Shown in pieces: positions 1-7,527 of a stretch of 64,000 nucleotides of DNA. The notes beneath the pieces were generated by a model. It did not search any database and was not told the origin of the DNA. It was given only the letters and a program-made list of their open reading frames with translations. This stretch comes from Caulobacter sp. 602-1. Lineage in GTDB: Bacteria > Pseudomonadota > Alphaproteobacteria > Caulobacterales > Caulobacteraceae. The stretch spans positions 124,001 to 188,000 of the forward strand of contig NZ_RRYI01000002.1 of assembly GCF_003931565.1 (NCBI RefSeq), written 5' to 3'. Positions within the stretch are counted from its first letter, which is position 1. Every line of letters begins with the position of its first letter. The position numbers were made by a program, and so were the translations under genes.

Positions 1-7
1 GGGTTTC

Positions 8-1156
8 GTGTCCGCACTCGCGCGTCGCCGGAGGCTGAAGCCGGTCCATAAGGCCGATCGGATGATGCGCAGCCTGCGCGCCCTGGAGCGCACGGCCTCG
101 ACCAGCCGCGTCCTGAACCTGCTGGCCGTCGAGGCCGAAAGCGCCCACCGGCCCGAATACGCCCAGGCGCCGCTGTTCCGGAACCGGACCCTGAACACCG
201 CCATCGTGCTGAAGCACCGCTTGCGCAACGACGACATCTACCTGTTCGACGAAGCCCGGCCGACGGCGACCAAGATCATCATTCCGTTCGACCGCAAGGA
301 CCTGGGCCTGGGCGGCCAGTCGGTGTTCGTGGGCCAGCGCGGCTGGGCCGACCTGGTGATCGAGGCCTGCAACGCCTCGGGCGACATGAGCCGGGATCTG
401 GCCACCCTGCGGATGATCGACGTGCTGCCGTCGCTGGATCCGTTCCTGCTGCGCGAGCACCTGCGCCGCCACGGGGTGCTGGTCGCCAACTGCTATTTCG
501 CCCTGTCGACGGCCGACTACGAGAACATGCAGGGCTTCGTGACCCTGGAAATCTCGCGGCTGATCGAGCTGGCCTATCGCGGGGCCGGCGGCGTCGGCCG
601 CGCCCACGCCGCGCGCCTGGTCGAGGCCCTGCTGTCGACCGATGTCGACGAACGCTTGGAGCCGCTGCGCGACACCCTGGTCATGGAGGGCGAGAGCTTC
701 AAGGAAGGCGTCTTCAGCTGGAAGGGCTTCCTCTACTACAAATGGATGCTGACCAAGCTGTGGCCGCAACTGACCACGGTGGGCCAAGAAATCGGCCGCC
801 TGATCGTCACCGGCAACAAGGACGCCGAGACCGCCAAGTTCGTCGACGACTCCCGCCGCCGCCTGCAGGGCGGGGTGCTGGTCGAGCGCTCGGCGATCCT
901 GCGGACGCTGAAGGTCTATGACGATGCGTTCGAGGATCTGATCGAGAACGGCCGGCCCACGGCCTTCCGCGACTTCCTGCTGCGCGCGCCGGAGATGTTC
1001 CTGTCGCTGGGCGAGCGGGTGGGGGTGATCTCGCACATCTCCAGCTACTGGCGTTATCGCTTCCCTCACGATGAGCCGCTGACGGTCGACGTCGAGGAGG
1101 CCATCGATATCCTGATGGACTTCGAGGCCGGCCTGTCGGTTCCCTTGGGCGTGTAG
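8..1156 (+). CDS. hypothetical protein, possibly 5'-truncated by the window edge
   Basis: A 382-residue protein I do not recognise. The GTG at 8 is the first usable start, but the frame stays open to the window edge, so the true start may lie outside; an ATG pair at 61-66 is an internal alternative. The N-terminus is basic (RRRRLK), and there is no signal peptide or clear membrane segment, so it is probably cytoplasmic. The middle is mixed alpha/beta with long helices and no catalytic motif I can name. Codon use matches its neighbours. It precedes a receiver-domain gene on the same strand by about 120 bases, which may be chance. The gene itself is well supported; its function is unknown. Confidence 0.75.
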   Translation: MSALARRRRLKPVHKADRMMRSLRALERTASTSRVLNLLAVEAESAHRPEYAQAPLFRNRTLNTAIVLKHRLRNDDIYLFDEARPTATKIIIPFDRKDLGLGGQSVFVGQRGWADLVIEACNASGDMSRDLATLRMIDVLPSLDPFLLREHLRRHGVLVANCYFALSTADYENMQGFVTLEISRLIELAYRGAGGVGRAHAARLVEALLSTDVDERLEPLRDTLVMEGESFKEGVFSWKGFLYYKWMLTKLWPQLTTVGQEIGRLIVTGNKDAETAKFVDDSRRRLQGGVLVERSAILRTLKVYDDAFEDLIENGRPTAFRDFLLRAPEMFLSLGERVGVISHISSYWRYRFPHDEPLTVDVEEAIDILMDFEAGLSVPLGV

Positions 1157-1273
1157 GGGCTGGGCGCCGAACCAGCGCGATAAACCGACGCGGTTGATCG
1201 CCTCGCGATTATAAGTGGATTTTTACAATCTGGGTCTATTCGTCGGGGTCTAGTTTCGAGGAGGCTGTCGTCC

Positions 1274-2077
1274 GTGTTCGACGGTAACGTCCGCACAATC
1301 CAGCGTGTCGCCGCCAAGGTGCAGCGCGTCATGGTCGTCGATCCCAATCCGGCGACGGCGCGCCTGCTGGCCGAGCACCTGCGCCCCCTGGGCGGGGTGC
1401 AGATCTTCGCCGCGCCGTCGGCGGAGAAGGGCTACGCCATGGCCCGCGCCACCGACCCCCAGCTGATCTTCGTCGAGCACAACCAGGCCGGCGTCGACGG
1501 CCTGGCCTTCACCCGCAAGATCCGTCGCAGCGACCTGATGTGCCGCGAGGCCCCGGTGATCATGTGCACGGCCGAAGCCACCGCCGAAGCGATCTTCGGC
1601 GCCCGCGACGCCGGGGTGCACGAGTTCATGCGCAAGCCGTTCAATCTGGGCGACCTGGAGCGCCGTCTCGAAGCGGTGACCCTGAAGCCGCGCGACTGGA
1701 TCGAGGCCGTGGCCTATGTCGGTCCCGACCGCCGCCGCTTCAACTCGGCCGACTACAAGGGTCCGCGCAAGCGCAAGGCCGACGGCGCCGGCACGCCCGC
1801 GGCGCGCCTGTCCCAGGCCCTGCGCATCGTCAAATCCGCCGCCACCGCGCTGGACAGCGATCCGGCCCAGGCCCGCCGCGCGCTGGTCGCCCAGGCGGTG
1901 GAGCTGCGCAAGGTCGGCGAGTTCGTCAAGGACAGCCGCCTGGTCCAGGCCGCGGCGGCGCTGGAAACCTGCATGGGCGCGGACCTGGCCGGTCCCGCGG
2001 CCCGCGTCGAACTGGTCAAGCGCATCGACGCCCTGATGGGCTTCATGGCCGGCGAGGATACGGGTCGGGCGGCCTAG
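1274..2077 (+). CDS. receiver-domain protein with a degenerate phospho-acceptor site
   Basis: This 267-residue protein has a CheY-like receiver domain at about residues 15-135 and a helical, unrecognised C-terminal region. The GTG start has a GAGGAGG about nine bases upstream. Seen directly: acidic pocket residue D23, the conserved Thr T99 and the Lys of the KPF motif (K121). The position that is normally the phosphorylated Asp, in the stretch ending VDG, is Glu (E68). A Glu there often mimics the phosphorylated state, so I infer a phosphorylation-independent, possibly constitutively active partner-binding protein rather than a classical response regulator. There is no DNA-binding or GGDEF output domain. 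No histidine kinase is adjacent. Confidence 0.85.
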   Translation: MFDGNVRTIQRVAAKVQRVMVVDPNPATARLLAEHLRPLGGVQIFAAPSAEKGYAMARATDPQLIFVEHNQAGVDGLAFTRKIRRSDLMCREAPVIMCTAEATAEAIFGARDAGVHEFMRKPFNLGDLERRLEAVTLKPRDWIEAVAYVGPDRRRFNSADYKGPRKRKADGAGTPAARLSQALRIVKSAATALDSDPAQARRALVAQAVELRKVGEFVKDSRLVQAAAALETCMGADLAGPAARVELVKRIDALMGFMAGEDTGRAA

Positions 2078-2116
2078 GGGGGCTCCTTCCTCTCCGGGGC
2101 AGGGGGAACAACAAAA

Positions 2117-2144
2117 AAGGCGGCGTCCTCGCGGGCGCCGCCTT
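2117..2144. terminator. bidirectional hairpin between convergent genes
   Basis: A 9-bp stem pairs 2117-2125 with 2136-2144 around a 10-base loop. A-rich sequence precedes it and a T-rich stretch follows. It lies between the convergent receiver gene and the TonB receptor gene, where it could end both transcripts. Confidence 0.7.
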
Positions 2145-2167
2145 CTTCGTTTCAGGTTGTCGGTCCC

Positions 2168-4459
2168 CTAGAACGCCATGCGGGCGACCAGCTGGAATAC
2201 CGGACCAGCCTTTTCGCGCTCGAGCTCGTACTCGTCGAAGTCGCGGGTCTGCTGGCTGGCCAGGGTGGTGAACTTGTTGAACGTCTCGCGCTTGTTGGCG
2301 TCCAGCAGGTTCGAGCCGGTCAGGCGCACGACCATGTTCTTGCCGATGCGCTTCTCGATGAAGGCTTCAAGGTCGGCGCCGTAGGTGGTGGTGACCTCCT
2401 CGCCGACGACGCGGCTGTAGGCCTCGCCCTGCTTGCGATAGGTCACGCCGAACGCGGCGCCGAAGGACGGGATGTCCTGGATGAAGCCGACGTTGAACAC
2501 CGACTCGGCTTGGCTGTTGAAACGGCGCTTGCCGAACTCGTCGCTGACCTCGGAGTCGAGGTACGAGTAGTTCAGGAATACGCCCGTGTTATCCAGGCCG
2601 ATGAACGACAGCGGCGTCGAAAGGTCGAACTCGATCCCGTAGACCTTGCCGTCGCCGGTGTTGCGGGCCGAATAGACCCAGGCGATGTCATCCGGCGGAT
2701 CATCGGCCGAGCCGCGCACGCCGGTGTTGGTCAGCTCGATCAGGTCCTTGACGTCGCGATAGAAGACATTGACCCCGAACACGCCGTCGCGGCCCATGCG
2801 GCGCTCGTAGCCGACGTCCAGGCCCCAGGCCTTTTCCGGATCCAGGTTCGGGTTGCCGACGAAGTCGTTCGAGCCCAGCTCTTCCTCCAGCAGCACCGGC
2901 GACAGGTGCTGGAAGCTGGGACGGCGCACCGTGCGGGCGACCGAGGCGTAGATCTGGTCGGCGCCCGACAGGTTGTAGCGCACCGAGGCCGACGGCAGCA
3001 GGATCTGGTAGTCCTTGTCCGTCTTGGTCCTCAGGACGTAGTCCTCGATCGTGACGTCGGTGGTCTCGTAGCGCAGGCCCGCTTCCCACTTCACGCCGTT
3101 CGAGCGGCCCGACGCCATGATGTAGGGGTCGATGCGGGTCTGCTCCAGGCGCGCGCTGCCGACCACGCCATAGGGGCGGAAGGCGGGCGGCGAAGCGGCC
3201 GGCAGGTTATAGCGATTGCGCGGAACTTCCTGAACGTGGGCGTCGCGACGCTTGCCCTCGTACTGGACGCCGAACTCCAGGCTGGCGCTGTCGGTCAGGT
3301 CGCGCTTGTGCTCGAGCTTGGCCGAGACCTCGTCGTCGGCGATGCGGGTCTTGGCGCGGTCGCCGGTGAAGCGGTCGCCGTCCGGGAACGGGGTCGAGTC
3401 CCGCAGATATTCGGTCTCGTACTCGAACTCGTACTCGTTGTTCTCGAACGAGGCGTAGCCCAGCTTGATGCTGGTCTCACCGCCGGCCATCGGGAACTTG
3501 TACTTGCCGTTCAGCGCGTAGCTGTCCTGCTGAATGTCGACGTCGTTGTCGTTGATGCTCGACAGGTTGGCGTTGACGTTGTTGCCGGTGTTGTACTCGA
3601 TCGAGTCTTCGTTCTGGTACCGGTCGGTGTGGACGTAGAAGCCGTTGACCGACAGCTGGCCGGCGCCGACCGGCACGTCGTAGGCGATGTTGAACGAACT
3701 GTCGGTGCCGTTGCGCTTGTCGGTCTGAAGTTCGTTGTTGTTCAGGGCCGCGCCCGGCTCGTCGTAGCGCAGGCTGAGTTTTTCCTTCGGATTGCGGCGG
3801 CCCTGGACGTTGGCGCCGACCAGCAAGCGGCCGGGGCCGACCTGTCCGCCCCAAACCGCGCCATAGGTCTCGCGCACGCGCTTGTCGTCGAAGTGCAGGG
3901 CGCCGACGCGGACATAGCCGCCGTCCAGCTTCATGGCGTCACGCAGCACGATATTCAGCGCGCCGGCCACGGCGTCGCCGCTGCGGTTGGCGCTGTTGCT
4001 GCGGACGATCTCGATGTGGTCGATCAGCTCGGCCGGAATGCGGTCGACGAAGAACGCCTGGTCCGAGCCGCTGCCGAACGCGCCCGAGCTGGAGCCCGAG
4101 CCGGGGACCTTCTCGCCGTTGATCAGGATCTGGGTGTAGGCCGGATCGAGGCCGCGCAGGCGCACGCCGTCCGATTCCAGCACGTCCGACAGGAACGAGA
4201 CGCTGGGCACGCGCTTGAGGGCGTCGCCGACGGTCAGCGGCTCGAAGCGCTGGAAGTAGTCGAGACCATAGTCGAGAACCGGGGCGGTCGATTCGCTGCG
4301 GTTGCGATAGGCGATCTTGGCCTGGACCACGACTTCCGAAGCCAGGGTCGGCGTTTCGGCGGTGGCGATCGGCGCGTCCTCGGGCGCGGCGGCGGCGGCG
4401 ACAGACGCCAGGGCCAGCGGCCCGAAGGCCGCCAGCGCGAAGAGCATGGTCTTCTTCAT
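2168..4459 (-). CDS. TonB-dependent outer-membrane receptor
   Basis: A 763-residue outer-membrane receptor. An N-terminal signal peptide (MKKTMLFALAAFGPLALASVAAAAA) is followed by a plug domain at about residues 50-180 (ALKRVPSVSF, VRLRGLDPAYTQILINGE) and then a beta-barrel to the C-terminus, which ends in Phe as is usual for barrel proteins. Length and layout match the TonB-dependent receptors that import siderophores, vitamins or glycans, powered by TonB-ExbBD. The substrate cannot be told from sequence. No transport or enzyme genes for a particular substrate surround it. The neighbouring hydrolase on the same strand is 131 bases upstream and may be independent. Confidence 0.93.
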   Translation of the reverse strand: MKKTMLFALAAFGPLALASVAAAAAPEDAPIATAETPTLASEVVVQAKIAYRNRSESTAPVLDYGLDYFQRFEPLTVGDALKRVPSVSFLSDVLESDGVRLRGLDPAYTQILINGEKVPGSGSSSGAFGSGSDQAFFVDRIPAELIDHIEIVRSNSANRSGDAVAGALNIVLRDAMKLDGGYVRVGALHFDDKRVRETYGAVWGGQVGPGRLLVGANVQGRRNPKEKLSLRYDEPGAALNNNELQTDKRNGTDSSFNIAYDVPVGAGQLSVNGFYVHTDRYQNEDSIEYNTGNNVNANLSSINDNDVDIQQDSYALNGKYKFPMAGGETSIKLGYASFENNEYEFEYETEYLRDSTPFPDGDRFTGDRAKTRIADDEVSAKLEHKRDLTDSASLEFGVQYEGKRRDAHVQEVPRNRYNLPAASPPAFRPYGVVGSARLEQTRIDPYIMASGRSNGVKWEAGLRYETTDVTIEDYVLRTKTDKDYQILLPSASVRYNLSGADQIYASVARTVRRPSFQHLSPVLLEEELGSNDFVGNPNLDPEKAWGLDVGYERRMGRDGVFGVNVFYRDVKDLIELTNTGVRGSADDPPDDIAWVYSARNTGDGKVYGIEFDLSTPLSFIGLDNTGVFLNYSYLDSEVSDEFGKRRFNSQAESVFNVGFIQDIPSFGAAFGVTYRKQGEAYSRVVGEEVTTTYGADLEAFIEKRIGKNMVVRLTGSNLLDANKRETFNKFTTLASQQTRDFDEYELEREKAGPVFQLVARMAF

Positions 4460-4590
4460 CAGTATCCCCTTGTTCGTCGCGCATTCTTGAGCAGCGCGCT
4501 TGGACAGCCCGGGGTCGGCATAGTTTTGGGAGGCGATGTTTCCCTGACAGTTTTGTCTCAGAATCTTGAAGGTCGCGCGGCGCGTCTGCG

Positions 4591-5328
4591 CTAACGCGTC
4601 CCGGCTGGTCTTCCCAGCCAGTGGCGCAGCGCCCCGTTGACCGGCCCCGGCGCCTCCATCGGCGCCATGTGGCCGGTGTTGGGAATGACTAGCAGGTGCG
4701 TGCAGCCGATCGCCGCCGCCATCGCGCGGTGGCCCTCGGCGGGGGTGATCTGGTCGTTCTCGCCGACGATGACCACCAGCGGCACGCGCAGGGCGCGCAG
4801 CGCCGCCTCGCCGTCCTCGCGCTCCAGGCTGTTCTGGCGCAGGAACACCTCGCGGCCCAGGCGCTGGGTCATGTCGACGATGCGGCCGGTCAGGTCGGCG
4901 TCGTCGAGGCGCGAGGCGTCGACATAGCTCTTCATGATCGCCTGGCCGACGCCCAGGAACGTCCCGCCCTTGGCGGCGGCCTTGTTCAGCGCCCGGCGCT
5001 GCGCCGCGCGCTCGGGCGTGTCGACGCGGATCGAGGTGTCCAGCAGGGCCAGCCGCTCGATGCGCTCGGGCGCGATCCGGGCGATCTCCTGGGCCACGTA
5101 GCCGCCCATCGAGAACCCGGCCAGGGCGAAGCGCGGCTCGGCCTTCTCCAGCACGCTCTGCGCCATCTCGCGGATCGTGGCGTAGGGCGTCAGGTCGGGA
5201 ACCCAGATCCGCGCGACATCAGCCAGGCCGCTGATCTGGTCGCGCCACAGCTCGGAGTCGTTCAGCAGACCGGGCAGCAGGATCAACTGGGGGAGGGGAG
5301 CGGTCGTGTCGGTCATTGCCGTGCTCAT
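4591..5328 (-). CDS. alpha/beta-fold hydrolase
   Basis: A 245-residue hydrolase when begun at the ATG whose codon is 5326-5328 (MSTAMTDTT); a second ATG at 5314-5316 is possible. An open frame extends upstream to 5460 but adds a cysteine- and proline-rich tail untypical of the family. Seen: the LLPGLLND oxyanion-type loop, the nucleophile elbow GFSMGG, a late acidic residue (VGENDQ) and a catalytic His in NTGHMAPMEAP. These are the Ser-Asp-His triad elements of the family. It is probably a soluble esterase or carbon-carbon bond hydrolase; the substrate is unknown. Confidence 0.88.
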   Translation of the reverse strand: MSTAMTDTTAPLPQLILLPGLLNDSELWRDQISGLADVARIWVPDLTPYATIREMAQSVLEKAEPRFALAGFSMGGYVAQEIARIAPERIERLALLDTSIRVDTPERAAQRRALNKAAAKGGTFLGVGQAIMKSYVDASRLDDADLTGRIVDMTQRLGREVFLRQNSLEREDGEAALRALRVPLVVIVGENDQITPAEGHRAMAAAIGCTHLLVIPNTGHMAPMEAPGPVNGALRHWLGRPAGTR

Positions 5329-5487
5329 AGCACCATAAAAAGCTCGGGCATTCCCGTCCGGAGATGGGGGAGCGCACCGATACAAGCAAAGCCGGCCGCA
5401 GACGTCCGATAGCAGACCTGCCCATCGTCTGTTCGGGGTGGATTGCGGTCGTCCCAACACACGGGTGCCAAACGCTGAAGACCAAAC

Positions 5488-5736
5488 CTACGGAAGGGGT
5501 GGAAATTGGATATTGCCGATGTCGATTTCCCGCCAGCGCCCCCAACGATCACGGCCCGCAAGCAGCGTGCAGATCATCGAAAACAAGCCAGAGACGACGA
5601 AGACACCGGCGACGCAGCCGATCGCGATCAGCCAAGTTCGGAGAGAGGTGTACTCCGAAAGCGGGAACGTGAAGGCGATGCCGATCGCCATGAAGAATGC
5701 GCCGACCAGTCCGAGCGTGATAAAATTCCGCAGCAT
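5488..5736 (-). CDS. small two-helix membrane protein
   Basis: An 82-residue protein with two hydrophobic helices (about residues 5-25 and 36-60) and a charged C-terminal tail, so it is probably an inner-membrane protein. A perfect GGAGG lies eight bases before the ATG, which favours a real gene despite its size. I do not recognise a family. It stands alone between the hydrolase and rpoH. The 150 or so bases on each side hold no gene I can support. Confidence 0.6.
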   Translation of the reverse strand: MLRNFITLGLVGAFFMAIGIAFTFPLSEYTSLRTWLIAIGCVAGVFVVSGLFSMICTLLAGRDRWGRWREIDIGNIQFPPLP

Positions 5737-5866
5737 GTCGCCTCCGCGAGGCTAGCTTGTCCTTAGCAGCTTCAAGCAGCAAGGGCGTCTAGGAGTCCGC
5801 AATGGGTTGAAATTCGCCGCCGGCGCTCTGCCGGCCGCCGGACCTTCAGGACCGTGGCGCAACGAA

Positions 5867-5893
5867 AAAGGGGCGCTCAGCGAGCGCCCCTTT
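5867..5893 (-). terminator. rho-independent terminator of rpoH
   Basis: A perfect 12-bp stem (5867-5878 with 5882-5893) has a 3-base loop. On the minus strand it is followed by a run of T, about 30 bases after the rpoH stop codon. This is a textbook intrinsic terminator. Confidence 0.85.
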
Positions 5894-5920
5894 CCATCTC
5901 ACTGACGTGAGCTCAAGCTT

Positions 5921-6808
5921 TTACGCATCCACCATGTTCTTGGCGATGGCCGCCTCGCGCATGGTCTTCTGCAGCTTCTCGAACGCCCGGACCTCGATCT
6001 GGCGGACCCGTTCGCGGCTGACGCCGTACTGGGCGGCCAGTTCTTCCAGGGTGGTCGGGTCGTCCTTCAGCCGGCGCTCGGTCAGGATGTGACGCTCGCG
6101 GTCGGTCAGCTCGACCATCGCCTCTTCCAGAAGCGACATCCGCAACGACTTCTCCTCGTTCTCGGCGACGACGGTCTCTTGCGACACCTGGTCGTCGTCG
6201 GCCAGCCAGTCCTGCCACTCGCTTTCGCCGTCCGCGCGCAACGGCGCGTTCAGCGAGGCGTCGGGGCCCGACAGGCGGCGGTTCATCGAGATGACCTCGC
6301 TGTCCAGCACGCCCAGCTTGGTGGCGATGGCGCTGACCTGCTCGGGGCGCAGATCGCCTTCCTGGAAGGCGGCGATCTGGCTCTTGGCCTTGCGCAGGTT
6401 GAAGAACAGCTTCTTCTGCGCGGCGGTCGTGCCCATCTTCACCAGCGACCACGAGCGCAGGATGTATTCCTGGATCGAGGCGCGGATCCACCACATGGCG
6501 TAGGTGGCCAGGCGGAAGCCCTTGTCGGGCTCGAACTTCTTGACGGCCTGCATCAGGCCGACATTGCCTTCCGAGATCACCTCGCCGATCGGCAGGCCGT
6601 AGCCGCGATAGCCCATGGCGATCTTGGCCACGAGACGCAGGTGCGACGTGACCATCTTGTGGGCGGCTTCGGAGTCCTGATGCTCTTTCCAGCGCTGGGC
6701 GAGCATGAACTCCTCGTCCTTGGGCAGCATCGGGAACTTGCGGATTTCGGTGAGGTATCGCGACAGGCCGCCGTCCGGCGACATCACCGATAGAGAATTC
6801 ACGGCCAT
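5921..6808 (-). CDS. rpoH: RNA polymerase heat-shock sigma factor sigma-32
   Basis: A 295-residue sigma-70-family factor of the RpoH group, which directs transcription of chaperone and protease genes. Seen in order: region 1.2 (GGLSRYLTEIRKFPML), region 2 with the core-binding and -10 recognition helices (GNVGLMQAVKKFEPDKGFRLATYAMWWIRASI), the RpoH box AQKKLFFNLRKAK, and region 4 with its helix-turn-helix (YGVSRERVRQIE). I chose the second ATG (MAVNS) because the purine-rich AAGGGG is only two bases from the first ATG (6815-6817) but 11 from this one. The first would add only MKT. It is followed by its own terminator and is divergent from a membrane protein gene. Confidence 0.96.
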   Translation of the reverse strand: MAVNSLSVMSPDGGLSRYLTEIRKFPMLPKDEEFMLAQRWKEHQDSEAAHKMVTSHLRLVAKIAMGYRGYGLPIGEVISEGNVGLMQAVKKFEPDKGFRLATYAMWWIRASIQEYILRSWSLVKMGTTAAQKKLFFNLRKAKSQIAAFQEGDLRPEQVSAIATKLGVLDSEVISMNRRLSGPDASLNAPLRADGESEWQDWLADDDQVSQETVVAENEEKSLRMSLLEEAMVELTDRERHILTERRLKDDPTTLEELAAQYGVSRERVRQIEVRAFEKLQKTMREAAIAKNMVDA

Positions 6809-7024
6809 GGTTTTCATATCCCCTTGCGTGCGGATCCGCTCGCCAATCGCGCGCGATCATCCCCCACACGAGGGACTAGATAGTTCGCGAAGCGGCGGTT
6901 GGAAGAGTGGTAACGCATTTGTAATGTCCGAGTTGCCCGCTGGGATATTGTACGAATGCGGCGTCACTTTGATCGGGCGCGCGATTGCGCCAATCTCCGT
7001 CCATCGAGAGGGGAGTCGCGCCGC

Positions 7025-7378
7025 ATGTTCCGTTTCATCTTCCGCATCCTGATCGCCGCCGCCGGCCTGTGGCTGGCCGCGCGGATCGTGCCTGGCGTCA
7101 CGGCCGATGGCTGGAAGACCCTGCTGATCGCCGGCTTGCTGCTGGGGATCGTCAACGCCGTGGTCCGGCCGGTGGTCACCGTCCTGACCTTCCCGCTGAC
7201 CCTCCTGACCCTGGGCCTGTTCCTGCTGGTGGTGAACGCGGCGATGATCGGGCTGGTGGCCTGGTTCCTGGACGGCCTGGCGGTGAACGGCCTGTGGGCC
7301 GGGGTGCAGGCCGCCGTGGTGACGGGGATCGTCAGCTGGGTCGGCCAGGTGCTGCTCGGGGACGCCACGAGGGAATAG
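7025..7378 (+). CDS. phage holin family / four-helix membrane protein (PF04020-like)
   Basis: A 117-residue, very hydrophobic protein with four predicted membrane helices. It has the pattern of the 'superfamily IV' holin-like membrane proteins: an early FR-rich start, the NAVVRPVVTVLTFPLTLLTLGLF hallmark region and a late GVQAAVVTG helix. Such proteins are widespread in free-living bacteria without phage context, and their role is not settled. The ATG at 7025 follows GAGGGGAG by about seven bases. The frame is open further upstream, but that part is not hydrophobic and lacks a good ribosome site. It is divergent from rpoH. Confidence 0.85.
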   Translation: MFRFIFRILIAAAGLWLAARIVPGVTADGWKTLLIAGLLLGIVNAVVRPVVTVLTFPLTLLTLGLFLLVVNAAMIGLVAWFLDGLAVNGLWAGVQAAVVTGIVSWVGQVLLGDATRE

Positions 7379-7527
7379 GCCGTCAGGGTGGGCGGGCACG
7401 GTAAACACGCCCGCAAACACTGTGACGCCGCCATGAAGTTTTCGCGAAATAACCCCGTTCAAGCGGGGCCATTAGCAGGTCGTTAGCCGAGGAAATGGTC
7501 CTTCCCTCCGCGAGTGGAGGCGTAACC

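Noticed and set aside
2510..4594. A 694-codon open frame opposite the TonB receptor
   Set aside because: It is a shadow of the receptor gene; the receptor has signal peptide, plug and barrel.
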